A stretch of DNA of 64,000 nt, from the NCBI RefSeq assembly GCF_000685315.1, contig NZ_ARYM01000001.1:124001-188000 (forward strand), read 5' to 3'. The stretch is from Hyphomonas polymorpha PS728. Its GTDB lineage: Bacteria; Pseudomonadota; Alphaproteobacteria; Caulobacterales; Hyphomonadaceae. Made by a program: the position numbers and the translations under genes. Below the pieces are notes generated by a model. That model worked only from the letters and a program-made list of their open reading frames with translations, made no database searches and was not told where the DNA came from. Below, piece after piece: positions 42,620 to 51,761 of the stretch (the stretch's first letter is position 1; each line of letters begins with the position of its first letter).

Positions 42620-44005
42620 ATGACCGACGCCGCCTATGACTATGACCTGTTCGTGATTGGCGGCGGATCGGGGGGTGTGCGCGCCGGGAGAATTGCGGCG
42701 CAGGCGGGCGCGAAGGTGGGTCTGGCCGAGGAATACCGGATGGGCGGCACCTGCGTTGTGCGCGGCTGCGTGCCCAAGAAGTTCATGGTGTATTCCAGCA
42801 AGTATGGAAAAGACATCGAACTTTCTGCCGGATACGGATGGTCTGTGGGGGATGTCTCCTACGATCATGAGAAGTTCATGGTGGGCCTGCATGCCGAAGT
42901 GGACCGCCTGTCAGCCATCTATGACCGCAACCTGAAGAATGCGGGCGTCGATGTGTTCGATGACCGGGCAGAGTTTGTGGACAAACATACGCTGCGCCTC
43001 AAAAAATCCGGCAAGACGATCACCGCGAAGAAGATCCTGATCGCTGTGGGCGGGCGGCCCTGGCTTCCGTCGGCGGAGGAACTTCCCGGCGTTGAGCATG
43101 TGATCGATTCCAACGGCGTGTTCGAGTTGACCGAGCTGCCCAAGCGCATGGTGATTGCGGGCGGCGGGTATATTGCGGTCGAGTTTGCGCATGTGTTTGC
43201 CGGGCTGGGCACGGAGGTCTGCCTTGTCTATCGCGGGGATACCGTGCTGCGCGGATTTGATGATGAAATCCGCCTCGCCGTGCATGAAGGCCTCAAAGAG
43301 GCCGGCGTGCGGGTGGTGACGAAATGCGTGTTCAATTCCATCGAGAAGACTGATGCCGGCCTGACGGTGACGCTGAGCAGCGGCACGGAAATTGAGACCG
43401 ATGTTGTGCTTATGGCCGTGGGGCGCCGGGCGAATACGGACGATCTCGGATGTGACAAGGCGGGCGTGAAGCTGGCCGGGAATGGCGATGTGATCGTGGA
43501 TGAATGGTCGCGCACGAATGTCGAGAATATCTGGGCGGTGGGTGATGTGACCGGCCGTGTGGCGCTGACGCCTGTGGCGATCCGCGAGGGCCATGCCTTT
43601 GCCGATACCGAGTTTGGCGGCAAGCCCTGGAAGATGGATCACGCCAATATTCCGACGGCGGTGTTCACCCAGCCGGAAGTCGGCACGGTGGGTATCTCAG
43701 AGGCCGAAGCGCGCAAGACCTATGGCGAGATCGACATCTACAAGACGAAGTTCCGCCCGATGAAGAACATGCTGAACGGCGACCAGACGCGCACATTCAT
43801 GAAACTCGTCGTGCGCGCCTCCGATCAGCGCGTGCTGGGCGTGCATGTGGTGGGCGATGACGCCGCCGAGATGATCCAGACAGCGGCGATTGCCGTGAAG
43901 ATGGGCGCCACCAAGCAGCATTTCGACCAGACCTGCGCGCTGCACCCGTCCGCCGCTGAAGAACTCGTCACGATGCGGACGAAATGGGTGCCGGAAGGGG
44001 TTTAG
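42620..44005 (+). CDS. gor: Glutathione-disulfide reductase
   Basis: FAD-dependent NADPH:glutathione reductase, 461 residues. FAD motif LFVIGGGSGGVRAGRIAA, redox-active disulfide GGTCVVRGCVPKK, NADPH motif VIAGGGYIAVEFAHVFAGLG, and C-terminal HPSAAEELVT with the active-site His-Glu pair from the partner subunit. Normal length. A site resembling AAGGAA precedes the ATG. Its TAG overlaps the stop of the convergent TIR-ParA gene. Confidence 0.95.
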   Translation: MTDAAYDYDLFVIGGGSGGVRAGRIAAQAGAKVGLAEEYRMGGTCVVRGCVPKKFMVYSSKYGKDIELSAGYGWSVGDVSYDHEKFMVGLHAEVDRLSAIYDRNLKNAGVDVFDDRAEFVDKHTLRLKKSGKTITAKKILIAVGGRPWLPSAEELPGVEHVIDSNGVFELTELPKRMVIAGGGYIAVEFAHVFAGLGTEVCLVYRGDTVLRGFDDEIRLAVHEGLKEAGVRVVTKCVFNSIEKTDAGLTVTLSSGTEIETDVVLMAVGRRANTDDLGCDKAGVKLAGNGDVIVDEWSRTNVENIWAVGDVTGRVALTPVAIREGHAFADTEFGGKPWKMDHANIPTAVFTQPEVGTVGISEAEARKTYGEIDIYKTKFRPMKNMLNGDQTRTFMKLVVRASDQRVLGVHVVGDDAAEMIQTAAIAVKMGATKQHFDQTCALHPSAAEELVTMRTKWVPEGV

Positions 44006-45309
44006 TGCCCCTTCTTCCTCTCATTCAAATCACGGATTTCCAGCGCGACCTGTTTCAGGCTTTCGCGGATGGGTTTGAGGCCGCCGCCCCGCCCGGCATG
44101 GATGACCAGTTGGCGCCAGGCGGGCTGGCCTTCCTGCGGGGCTTTGACGGCAAAATGCGCCGAGCGGGGCAGGGCAGCGGTCAGCAGCGCTTCTGACAGC
44201 GGGAAACCCGCAATCTCGTCAAACACCCCATTGCGCGCATCGGCTTCGAAGGTGGATTGTTCGTTCCGGTTCACGGCGTTGAAGAGGATCGACAGCTCCG
44301 GGCGCCTCGCCTCTTCGATCTGATTGCAGATCACCTGATTGAGCAGGCGCACGCCGCGCAGCGAGTAGATGTCGGCATGCATCGGGGCGATCACCCGGTC
44401 TGCCGCCTCCAGCGCGCAGCGCGTCAGGAAGGTGGCGTTGGGGTTGGTGTCGAAGACGATGAGGTCATATTCGCTGCGATAATGGTCCACGCTGCGCAGG
44501 AAATGCTGCTTCACGGCGGCCAGAGCGTCCGGGTCGCCCGAGAAAGCGTATTTGGAAATCTCGAACTGGCCGGAGATGATGTCGAGGCGTCCCGGCGGGC
44601 CGTCCACGCCCAGAACGGGGTGTACGAACTGATCGCGCGGGGCGGGGGTGAAAGGCTGGATGGTGAGGCCGAGCCAGTTTTCGGCAGGCGAGGCCGCGTC
44701 GCGCGCATGCAAGCGCGAACGCTCGAAGAGGGAGATGACCGAGCGGTCCTGCGCGGAGGAGGCGTCGGCGAGATCCATCGGGTAGAACGTCTGGGTGAGG
44801 TTATATTGCGGATCGAGGTCGATCAGCAGCACGCGGCCCCCGAAGGCCTCCTGCCAGGCGCCAAAAACCTGCGCCGTGACGGTGGTTTTGCCGACCCCGC
44901 CCTTGAGGTTCATCACGGCGATGACCGGGCATTTCTTCCGATAGGCTTCCTGGGTTTCAGCGACGAGCTGGTCGAGGCCGTCCGGCATGGCAGAGGAGAG
45001 GCGCAGATGGGGCTGGACTTCCTGCTTGAAGAAGCCGTTGAGGCGCGCCTTGTCGACCTGGTAGGGGATGAGCTTGAGGCCCATCGCCTTGGCGGCCTCC
45101 ACATCCTGGCGCACGCGCCGGGAGCGCACGCCCTCGGCGGACACCAGCACGATGATCGCAAAGGCCCGGTCGATGGCGGCGTCGGCTTCCGCGCGGGAAG
45201 TGTCTTCGCCGGGGTGGAATACCGTAACGGAAGCTGCCCGCAGCGCCTCATGCAAAGCGAGCAGGGCGTCCGGGTCTTTGCCCGAATGGCTGATATACAC
45301 GTGCGACAT
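44002..45309 (-). CDS. TIR domain - ParA/MinD-family ATPase fusion
   Basis: 435 residues in two parts. Residues 1 to about 117 are a TIR-like domain starting at HVYISHSGKDPDALLALHEAL, with AIDRAFAIIVLVSAEGVRSRRVRQDVEAA and a strand LKLIPYQV; at the position where NAD-cleaving TIR domains keep a catalytic Glu this one appears to have Asp (RQDVE). Residues about 127-435 are a P-loop ATPase of the ParA/MinD group: deviant Walker A NLKGGVGKTT (136-143 core) with the signature Lys, Walker A' LLIDLDPQYNLT, IVFDTNPNATF and the SLRG segment. No DNA-binding domain or ParB gene is adjacent. I chose the ATG at 45309 because the TIR fold starts there; an ATG at 45378 is possible. Role unknown. Confidence 0.8.
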   Translation of the reverse strand: MSHVYISHSGKDPDALLALHEALRAASVTVFHPGEDTSRAEADAAIDRAFAIIVLVSAEGVRSRRVRQDVEAAKAMGLKLIPYQVDKARLNGFFKQEVQPHLRLSSAMPDGLDQLVAETQEAYRKKCPVIAVMNLKGGVGKTTVTAQVFGAWQEAFGGRVLLIDLDPQYNLTQTFYPMDLADASSAQDRSVISLFERSRLHARDAASPAENWLGLTIQPFTPAPRDQFVHPVLGVDGPPGRLDIISGQFEISKYAFSGDPDALAAVKQHFLRSVDHYRSEYDLIVFDTNPNATFLTRCALEAADRVIAPMHADIYSLRGVRLLNQVICNQIEEARRPELSILFNAVNRNEQSTFEADARNGVFDEIAGFPLSEALLTAALPRSAHFAVKAPQEGQPAWRQLVIHAGRGGGLKPIRESLKQVALEIRDLNERKKGH

Positions 45310-45462
45310 CTGGCCCCGCGGCGCATGAATCTTCTGTCTGGACCGGCCTTTTAACGGGACAGCCCGCGATTCCGCCATCTTCTTGCAGTGAAATTATGGT
45401 GAAACTTGAGCAATGGGCGCTCATATGTTTTATCGCGGCGAAAACTGAGTGAGACCCGAGCA

Positions 45463-46839
45463 ATGACCTGGCATCCTTCCGACTGGCGCAACCTGCCTGC
45501 CAAGCACATCCCGCAGGACTATCCTGACGCGGCCGCCCTGGCAGCTGTTGAAAACCGCCTCCGGAGCTTTCCGCCGCTGGTGTTTGCCGGCGAGGCCCGG
45601 CGCCTGAAGGCGCGGCTGGCCGATGTGGCCGCCGGCAAGGCGTTCCTGCTGCAGGGCGGGGACTGCGCCGAGAGCTTCAAGGAATTCCACCCGGACAACA
45701 TCCGCGACACGTTCCGCGTGATCCTGCAGATGGCCGTGGTGTTGACCTTTGCCGCGGCCAAGCCCGTCGTGAAGGTGGGCCGGATTGCCGGCCAGTTCGG
45801 CAAGCCGCGCTCGGAGCCGACCGAGACAATCAATGGCGTGACGCTGCCCTCCTACCGGGGCGACAATATCAATGGCATGGAATTCACTCCTGAGTCCCGC
45901 ATTCCGGACCCAGAGCGCCTGATCCAGGCCTATTCGCAATCGGCCGCCACGCTGAACCTGCTGCGCGCCTTCAGCCAGGGCGGCTATGCCAGCCTTGCCA
46001 ACGTGCAGCGCTGGATGCTCGGCTTCGTGGATCGCTCCTCGCAGGGCGAGCGCTATCAGAAGCTGGCCGACCAGATCTCTGCTTCGCTGCGCTTCATGGA
46101 AGCCGTTGGCCTCAACGCTGAAAGCGTTCCGCAGATGTCGCAGGTGGAGTTCTACACCAGCCACGAGGCGCTGCTGCTGGGCTATGAGGAAGCGATGACC
46201 CGCATCGATTCCACCAGCGGCGACTGGTATGACACCTCCGCCCACATGCTGTGGATCGGCCACCGCACGCGGCAGGTGGATCACGCCCATGTCAATTTCT
46301 GCAAGGGCGTGAAAAATCCCATCGGCATCAAGTGCGGCCCCGGCATGGAGACAGATGAGCTGCTCCGCCTGATCGACACGCTGAACCCGAAGGACGAGCC
46401 CGGCCGCATCACGCTGATCTCGCGCTTCGGCTCGGAAGGCGTGAAGGCTGGCTTGCCGCCGCTCGCCCGCGCGGTGAAGAAATCCGGCCGCACGGTCGTC
46501 TGGTCGTGTGATCCGATGCACGGCAACACGCTGAAAACCGGCACCGGCTTCAAGACGCGGCCTGTTGACCGCGTTCTCTCCGAAGTGCGCCAGTTCATTG
46601 ACGTGCTGTCGGCCGAGGGCTGCTATCCGGGCGGGGTGCATTTCGAGATGACCGGCCAGAACGTGACCGAATGTATCGGCGGCGCGCAGGCGATCTCCGA
46701 AGAAGACCTCTCCAGCCGCTACCACACCCATTGCGACCCCCGCCTCAATGGCGAACAGGCCCTGGAACTCGCCTTCCTGATTGCCGAGAAGCTGCAGGCC
46801 GCCGAAGCCGACGCCGCTGGCGCGCGCAAGGCGGGATAA
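45463..46839 (+). CDS. aroG: 3-deoxy-7-phosphoheptulonate synthase, class II
   Basis: First enzyme of the shikimate pathway, condensing PEP with erythrose 4-phosphate; 458 residues. Class II signatures [47 protein letters not shown] and CDPMHGNT supply metal and substrate residues. The start at 45463 fits the family N-terminus ([20 protein letters not shown]); the frame extends upstream to 45406 without homology. Class II enzymes are usually inhibited by aromatic amino acids. Divergent from the TIR-ParA gene. Confidence 0.95.
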   Translation: MTWHPSDWRNLPAKHIPQDYPDAAALAAVENRLRSFPPLVFAGEARRLKARLADVAAGKAFLLQGGDCAESFKEFHPDNIRDTFRVILQMAVVLTFAAAKPVVKVGRIAGQFGKPRSEPTETINGVTLPSYRGDNINGMEFTPESRIPDPERLIQAYSQSAATLNLLRAFSQGGYASLANVQRWMLGFVDRSSQGERYQKLADQISASLRFMEAVGLNAESVPQMSQVEFYTSHEALLLGYEEAMTRIDSTSGDWYDTSAHMLWIGHRTRQVDHAHVNFCKGVKNPIGIKCGPGMETDELLRLIDTLNPKDEPGRITLISRFGSEGVKAGLPPLARAVKKSGRTVVWSCDPMHGNTLKTGTGFKTRPVDRVLSEVRQFIDVLSAEGCYPGGVHFEMTGQNVTECIGGAQAISEEDLSSRYHTHCDPRLNGEQALELAFLIAEKLQAAEADAAGARKAG

Positions 46840-46863
46840 AACCCGGCATAGCCTGCATCCAAA

Positions 46864-46899
46864 CTCCTCTGCCGCTGCATCTAAGCATCGGCAGAGGAG
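46864..46899 (+). promoter_or_regulatory. Hairpin that can mask the ribosome-binding site of the CPBP gene
   Basis: An 11-bp perfect stem (46864-46874 with 46889-46899) with a 14-nt loop. Its right arm covers most of the AGGAGG ribosome site of the gene starting at 46909. There is no T-tail, so it is unlikely to be a simple terminator. It could modulate translation or serve as the aroG mRNA end. Confidence 0.45.
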
Positions 46900-46908
46900 G
46901 CAGGATGC

Positions 46909-47625
46909 ATGAACGAGCTGATCCGGACATTGATCGAGACGGGGGTGTTGGCAGGGCTTGGCCTGCTGGGCGCGGCCGTTTTCCGCAGCGGTTTCCGGTG
47001 GCGGTGGCTGGTGGCGGCGCTGGCGCTCAACCTTGTCTATCAGGCGCTGCTGACACGCGGTTTCTGGATGATCCCGGACCCGTTCCCTCAGGCAGACTGG
47101 AACTGGGCCGGCAAGCTGGCGGCGATTGCCGGCACGCTGATCGTCATGGCTTTGCCCGCCTTCGGCTGGAAGCGTTGCGGCATGACGCTGGACCAGGGGC
47201 CGCGTTGGGGCGGGGCACTGGGGGTGTTCGGCGCGCTCGCCGGCTTGTTCTTCTGGCTGGCGCTGAGCGGGGCAGACGGGAAACCGGACAGCCTGGAAAC
47301 CATCGCCTTCCAGTGGACCATGCCGGGGCTGGACGAAGAACTCTTCTATCGTGGCGCGCTGCTGCTCGCCCTCAATGAGGCCTTCCGTGGGCGGATCGGA
47401 ATTGCCGGCGCGCCCATCGGCTATGGCGGCGTGCTGACCAGCCTTCTCTTCGGCATCACCCATGCGCTGAGCTACAAGGCAGGCGCGGTGGATTTGGACC
47501 TGATGACCTTTGCGATGACGGGCCTGCCGGCCTTCCTGCTGCTATGGCTGCGCGAGCGCACCGGCAGCCTGCTGCTGCCAGTGATCGCCCATAACATCGC
47601 CAACGGCGCCTCGACCCTGTTCTGA
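46909..47625 (+). CDS. CPBP-family intramembrane glutamic/metalloprotease-like protein
   Basis: 238 residues with about seven membrane segments. The CPBP (Abi/Rce1-like) motifs are present: DEELFYRG (EExxxR), FGITHAL and HNIANG, which together form the intramembrane active site. Substrate unknown. A plus-one ATG at 46905 would start an unrelated frame; 46909 is 8 bp from AGGAGG and is correct for the family. Confidence 0.86.
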   Translation: MNELIRTLIETGVLAGLGLLGAAVFRSGFRWRWLVAALALNLVYQALLTRGFWMIPDPFPQADWNWAGKLAAIAGTLIVMALPAFGWKRCGMTLDQGPRWGGALGVFGALAGLFFWLALSGADGKPDSLETIAFQWTMPGLDEELFYRGALLLALNEAFRGRIGIAGAPIGYGGVLTSLLFGITHALSYKAGAVDLDLMTFAMTGLPAFLLLWLRERTGSLLLPVIAHNIANGASTLF

Positions 47626-47791
47626 CAGAAAGCCCCCCGATGGGGGCGCGCCTTCGCCCTGCCTGTTGCTCTCAGGCATCGCCGGAAAAATCCTTGCCCG
47701 GACGGCTTGCTCTCTGACTGTCTTTCGGGCATCACGCCCGGCTGCTCAGAAATCAGGCAGAGGCCTGGATAAGATCAAAGGGAGGGCAGTC

Positions 47792-49210
47792 ATGGCGGCG
47801 ACGTCGCGCCTGCCCGCCTGGGCGCGGGCAAAGGATATTGCAGATCTGATCCGGCTGTCGGTGCCTATCGCCGTCAGCCGTATGGCCATGATGCTCATGG
47901 GCCTGACAGATGCCATCGTGCTCGGCCAGTATGCGCCGGGCGAGCTGGCTTATGTGCTCTCTGCCTGGCTGCCAATCGGCGTGTCGCTGGGCTTTGGCAT
48001 CGGCATCCTGCTGGGTGTTCAGGTGCTTACCTCCGAAATGCTGGGCACGGGCCGGGCGGCTGGGTCTGGCCGGGTCTTCCGGCGTGGGCTGTGGTGGGCC
48101 ATCCTGTTGGGCGTGGTGCTGACGGTGGCGCTGGTGCCCTTTGCCGATCCCTTCTTCCATTGGGTCTTCGTCACCATCGCCCCGGCCAGCGAGGAAGCGG
48201 CTGCGACCGCCTCGCCTGAAGTGGTTGCCGCGTCCACCGCGGCGGTCACCCGCATCCTCGCCTTCGGGCTTGGCGGGCACATGATCTCGCAGGCCTGTTC
48301 GTATTATCTTGAGGCGCTGCGCCGTCCGCTGCTCGTTACCATCGTGATGTATGCGGGCGTGGCGATTAACCTTGTGGCCAACCTGGCGCTGGTTGCCGGC
48401 TGGTGGGGCTTCCCGCAGATGGGGGCTGAGGGCGTGGCCTGGGCCACCACCATCACGCGTTGGCTGATCGCCGTTGTCATGCTGATCTTCGTGGCCGCGC
48501 TCACCCCCGGCTTCCGCCGCTCGCCGGAGGCGGAGAAGGGGGAAGCCCGCCGCCAGCTTTCGGTGGGCTCGGGCACAGCCATTTCCAACATCGCCGAATG
48601 GGGCGGCTTCAACGTCACCTTCATCATCGCCACCTGGGTCTCCATCGCGGCCAATGCCGTCTATGGCTATTCGGTGCAGGTGATGGGCGTGTGCTTCATG
48701 TTCTATCTCGGCATCGCCACGGCCACCTCCGTGCGCGTGGCAGAGGCCATCGGCCGGGGCAATCCGGAAGAGGTGCGCAATGCCGGCCGGTTGGGCGTGG
48801 TCGCCACGCTGGTGATGGGGGTGCTGCTTGGCGTGCTGCTGATCAGCCTCGCCGGGCCGATCTCGCGGCTGCTGGTGCGCGAGGACGCTGTTATCGGCGG
48901 CATTGCCATTGCGCCGGCCATTGCCGCGCTGCTGTGGCTGGCGGCGGCGGCCACGGTGTTTGACGGGCTGCAGGCGACGGCCTCCTTTGCCTTGCGCGCG
49001 CAGGGCATGGTCTGGCTGCCCAGCGCCATCCATCTTGGTTCATTCTTCGTGGTGATGATCCCGGTCTGCTACTGGCTGGCCATTCCGCTGGGGCGGGGCG
49101 CTTCAGGCGTGCTGGAGGGGGCGTTCATCGGCGTCTTCGCGGCCGGTACGGCGCAGGTGATCCTGCTGGAATGGAAAGCGGCGCGCCCCGGTGTGGAACG
49201 CGCCGCCTGA
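47792..49210 (+). CDS. MATE-family multidrug/cation exporter
   Basis: 472 residues with about twelve membrane segments in two homologous halves (SVPIAVSRMAMMLMGLTDAIVLGQY at the first helix; GTAISNIAEWGGFNVTFII at the start of the second). Moves organic cations in exchange for H+ or Na+. The ATG at 47792 has GGGAGGG upstream; the frame upstream lacks membrane character. Substrate unknown. About 165 bp after the CPBP stop, partly filled by a CCCCC/GGGGG hairpin at about 47632-47650. Confidence 0.9.
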   Translation: MAATSRLPAWARAKDIADLIRLSVPIAVSRMAMMLMGLTDAIVLGQYAPGELAYVLSAWLPIGVSLGFGIGILLGVQVLTSEMLGTGRAAGSGRVFRRGLWWAILLGVVLTVALVPFADPFFHWVFVTIAPASEEAAATASPEVVAASTAAVTRILAFGLGGHMISQACSYYLEALRRPLLVTIVMYAGVAINLVANLALVAGWWGFPQMGAEGVAWATTITRWLIAVVMLIFVAALTPGFRRSPEAEKGEARRQLSVGSGTAISNIAEWGGFNVTFIIATWVSIAANAVYGYSVQVMGVCFMFYLGIATATSVRVAEAIGRGNPEEVRNAGRLGVVATLVMGVLLGVLLISLAGPISRLLVREDAVIGGIAIAPAIAALLWLAAAATVFDGLQATASFALRAQGMVWLPSAIHLGSFFVVMIPVCYWLAIPLGRGASGVLEGAFIGVFAAGTAQVILLEWKAARPGVERAA

Positions 49211-49240
49211 TCCGGAAAGGCTCCCGTGGGGGCCGGAACC

Positions 49241-49507
49241 TTAGATGTCTTTCAGAGCCGATGCCGGTTTGAAAGCAAGAGAGGTTTTCTCGGGGATCTT
49301 GATGGTTTCTTTGGTTGCCGGGTTGCGGCCTTCGCGCGCATTCCGGGTCTTGGCCGAGAAAGTGCCAAAGCCGGCAATTGCAACCTGCTGGCGTGACTTC
49401 ACTGCCGAAGCGACGGTGTCAAAAAGAGCGTCGACGGCTTTGCCAGCGTCGCTCTGCGACAGGCCGGAAGCTGCTGCCACCGCTTTGGTCAGTTCACCCT
49501 TGTTCAT
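49241..49507 (-). CDS. hup: DNA-binding protein HU
   Basis: Nucleoid-associated histone-like protein, 88 residues. MNKGELTKAVAAASGLSQSDA at the N-terminus; the conserved GFGTFSAKTRNAREGRNPAT carries the DNA-intercalating arm. IHF would differ in the arm; the sequence fits HU. A GAGGAG site lies 7 bp before the ATG. Transcribed alone, convergent with the MATE gene. Confidence 0.96.
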   Translation of the reverse strand: MNKGELTKAVAAASGLSQSDAGKAVDALFDTVASAVKSRQQVAIAGFGTFSAKTRNAREGRNPATKETIKIPEKTSLAFKPASALKDI

Positions 49508-49606
49508 AGGGGTTCTCCTCTAGGTTAAATGACGTTTGCACGCCATTGGGCCGACTTACCCACGATTCGTAGCCCGTGAATACGTCGAGCGCCCTATAAA
49601 CACGGG

Positions 49607-50518
49607 CTAAACGCCGAGAATCCAGCCCTCTTCTTCGGTGATGTGCCGGTTTTGTTCAGGGGAAAATGATTTGGCTGTGGAAAAAGCCGCTGCCAGGAGC
49701 CCTTTTTCGTCCAGATCGGCGTAGTGGCGGGCGATTCCGCGAACCTGCGCTTCGTCAGCAACCTCACCTTTTTCCGGTTTGGCCTTCACCAGCGCGGGGT
49801 AGATCTCCGCCATAACCACGTCGATTCCCTCGAGCGCCTCTGCGGTAAGGGGCTCTGTGCCGAGTTCGAACGGCCAGATGCGGGATGTGGGCCAGGCCTG
49901 CCGCAGGGCATGGACGTGCGGGATGCCTGTCAGCGTCTGGCTGCCTACCGAGCCGGTATAGGCGAGCTGCCAGACCGATTTCGGCTGGCCGATCTTTTTC
50001 TCTTTAAGGTAGCTCTCGCAGATCCGGTATTCCGGCAACACGCCGCCCTCATAATCGGGCCGGGTGGCCGAAAGGGTGGAGACGACATCGCGTGCCGGCG
50101 CGCCCCAGAAGGGGAAGGCGCTTTTGGAGATCGCATAGTTGAGACCCGCCGCGATGGCATAGCGGGCGTTGGAATTGTCCGGTTTGTCCTTCAGCTTGCT
50201 GGCAAGATGGGCATAGGTCGCCTGCCACGGGGCCTGGGCCGACGTGTCGAGGCCCAGCGCCGCCGCAGTGCCCGCCGGAAAGCCGAGGGCAAAGTCGAAG
50301 CCGATCAGCACCTTGTCGCCGCGCTTGGTCAGCTTGGCGACCATGTCCTCGAGAAAGGCGCGGGCCTTCAGGCGCGTGTCGATGTTCACGCCGCGATATT
50401 GCAGCTTGAGACGCGCATCCTTCGCCAGAATGCCGATCCAGATCGAATTGGCGCCGAGCGACGGCTTGGCTGCCGCGCTCCAGTCAACCATGATGTAGGC
50501 GTCAAAAAGAGCAGCCAT
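49607..50518 (-). CDS. DUF429-like protein, probable RNase H-like fold
   Basis: 303 residues, cytoplasmic. The N-terminus IMVDWSAAAKPSLGANSIWIG, then VLIGFDFALGFPAG, places two acidic residues where RNase H-like folds have them, and a later MAEIYPALV adds a Glu. I place it near the DUF429 family on this pattern. No catalytic function is known. It starts 2 bp after the MDR reductase stop on the same strand, so the two are probably one operon. Confidence 0.65.
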   Translation of the reverse strand: MAALFDAYIMVDWSAAAKPSLGANSIWIGILAKDARLKLQYRGVNIDTRLKARAFLEDMVAKLTKRGDKVLIGFDFALGFPAGTAAALGLDTSAQAPWQATYAHLASKLKDKPDNSNARYAIAAGLNYAISKSAFPFWGAPARDVVSTLSATRPDYEGGVLPEYRICESYLKEKKIGQPKSVWQLAYTGSVGSQTLTGIPHVHALRQAWPTSRIWPFELGTEPLTAEALEGIDVVMAEIYPALVKAKPEKGEVADEAQVRGIARHYADLDEKGLLAAAFSTAKSFSPEQNRHITEEEGWILGV

Positions 50519-50520
50519 GT

Positions 50521-51543
50521 CTATCCCAGTTTTACCAGCATCTTGCCGGTGTTTGCGCCGGTGAAGAGGCCGAGGAAAGCGTCGGGCGCTTTCTCGATCC
50601 CGTTCATCACGGTTTCCTCATATTTCATTTTCCCGCCGGCAATCCATTTGGCCATGTCGGCGTGGAAGGCGGGGGTCATATCCGCATGTGACGAGACGAT
50701 AAAGCCCTGAAGCTTCAACTGCTTGCCGACGGCCTGGATGATGTTGTGCGGGCCTTCGGGTTTGCCGGTCTCGTTATACTGCGCGATCATCCCGCAAAGG
50801 GCGAGGCGCGCGAAGGGGCGGGCAGCCACAATCGCCGCGGCCAGATGGTCGCCGCCGACATTGTCGAAATAGACGTCGATGCCTTTGGGGGCGACCGCCT
50901 TCAGCGCTGCGGTGAGGCCGTCAAAGCCCTGCGCCTGTTTGTAATCGATCACATGATCGGCGCCGAGCGATTTGACGAAGGCGCACTTCTCCGCCCCGCC
51001 GGCAGAGCCGATGACGGTACAGCCCTTGATCTTGGCGATCTGGACAACCGTGGAGCCCACTGCGCCCGCCGCGCCGGAGACAAATACGGTATCGCCTTCC
51101 TTGAGTTCCCCCACGCGCAAGAGACCGGCATAGGCCGTCAGGCCCGGCATGCCGGCCACGCCCAGATAGGCGCTCTCGGGCAGGCCGGTATTCGGCAGCT
51201 TCTGCACCATGGCGGCCTGCGGCGCGGCCACCCAGGCTGTGCGCCAGCCGAGCATGGAGGAGACAAGATCGCCCGTCTTGAAATCGGGATGGGCGGACGC
51301 CGTCACCCGGCCGACCGCGCCGCCCTGCAGCGTCTCGCCGATCTGGAAGGGCGGCACATAGCTCTCCCGGTCATACATCCGGCCGCGCATGTAGGGATCG
51401 ACCGACATCCATGTGTTCACCACCTGGATTTCGCCGGGCTGCGGGTCGGCGACCTCCACCTGGCGGCTGGCAAAGTCGGACAGCTTCGGCATGCCCACGG
51501 GGCGGGCGGCGAGGCTCCAATCAGTGGAGGTGAGCTTGGACAT
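50521..51543 (-). CDS. NADP-dependent medium-chain oxidoreductase (zinc-independent MDR, PTGR-like)
   Basis: 340 residues. MSVDPYMRGRM and GETLQGGAVGRV in the catalytic domain, then NADP motif VSGAAGAVGSTVVQIAK, and VYFDNVGG. No zinc ligands. The family (leukotriene B4 12-hydroxydehydrogenase, curcumin reductase CurA) reduces alpha,beta-unsaturated ketones. Start 51543 has AAGGGAAGGAA upstream. The 5' region has an array of GTCCGG repeats. Confidence 0.9.
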   Translation of the reverse strand: MSKLTSTDWSLAARPVGMPKLSDFASRQVEVADPQPGEIQVVNTWMSVDPYMRGRMYDRESYVPPFQIGETLQGGAVGRVTASAHPDFKTGDLVSSMLGWRTAWVAAPQAAMVQKLPNTGLPESAYLGVAGMPGLTAYAGLLRVGELKEGDTVFVSGAAGAVGSTVVQIAKIKGCTVIGSAGGAEKCAFVKSLGADHVIDYKQAQGFDGLTAALKAVAPKGIDVYFDNVGGDHLAAAIVAARPFARLALCGMIAQYNETGKPEGPHNIIQAVGKQLKLQGFIVSSHADMTPAFHADMAKWIAGGKMKYEETVMNGIEKAPDAFLGLFTGANTGKMLVKLG

Positions 51544-51570
51544 GGCAGTTCCTTCCCTTGTGATTTTTGT

Positions 51571-51616
51571 GTCCGGAATTGTCCGGTTTTGTCCCGGATG
51601 TGTCCGGCATAGTCCC
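51571..51616. promoter_or_regulatory. Array of about 10-bp-spaced GTCCGG repeats
   Basis: GTCCGG at 51571, GTCCGG at 51581, GTCCCGG at 51591, GTCCGG at 51602 and a weak AGTCCCC at 51611. The period is one helical turn, so all copies face the same side of DNA. It lies 28-73 bp before the MDR reductase ATG on the opposite strand and about 150-190 bp before the Gfo/Idh gene. Likely a cooperative operator; regulator unknown. Confidence 0.5.
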
Positions 51617-51761
51617 CTCCAGATGACCCGGCAGACCCGGTATGTGAAGGGGGTGTATCGAAGATTCCCGCGTCCGCGCAGCAGTCCCGGCCTGAGGCCA
51701 AGGGTTGCCGAGGCGCCCCGGCACATGTCATGTCGGCCCAGAAAAAAGGATCAGGGCAGGA

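Noticed and set aside
46671-47378. Alternative gene starting at the ATG at 46905 frame
   Set aside because: The frame overlaps the end of aroG and the CPBP gene, whose intramembrane protease motifs are complete in the other frame.
45430-47463. 677-codon open frame on the minus strand
   Set aside because: Antisense to class II DAHP synthase and the CPBP gene; His/Arg/Gln-rich shadow composition.
51571-51616. CRISPR array
   Set aside because: Repeat units are only 6-7 bp with 3-4 bp between them and no cas genes are near; it is an operator-like array.
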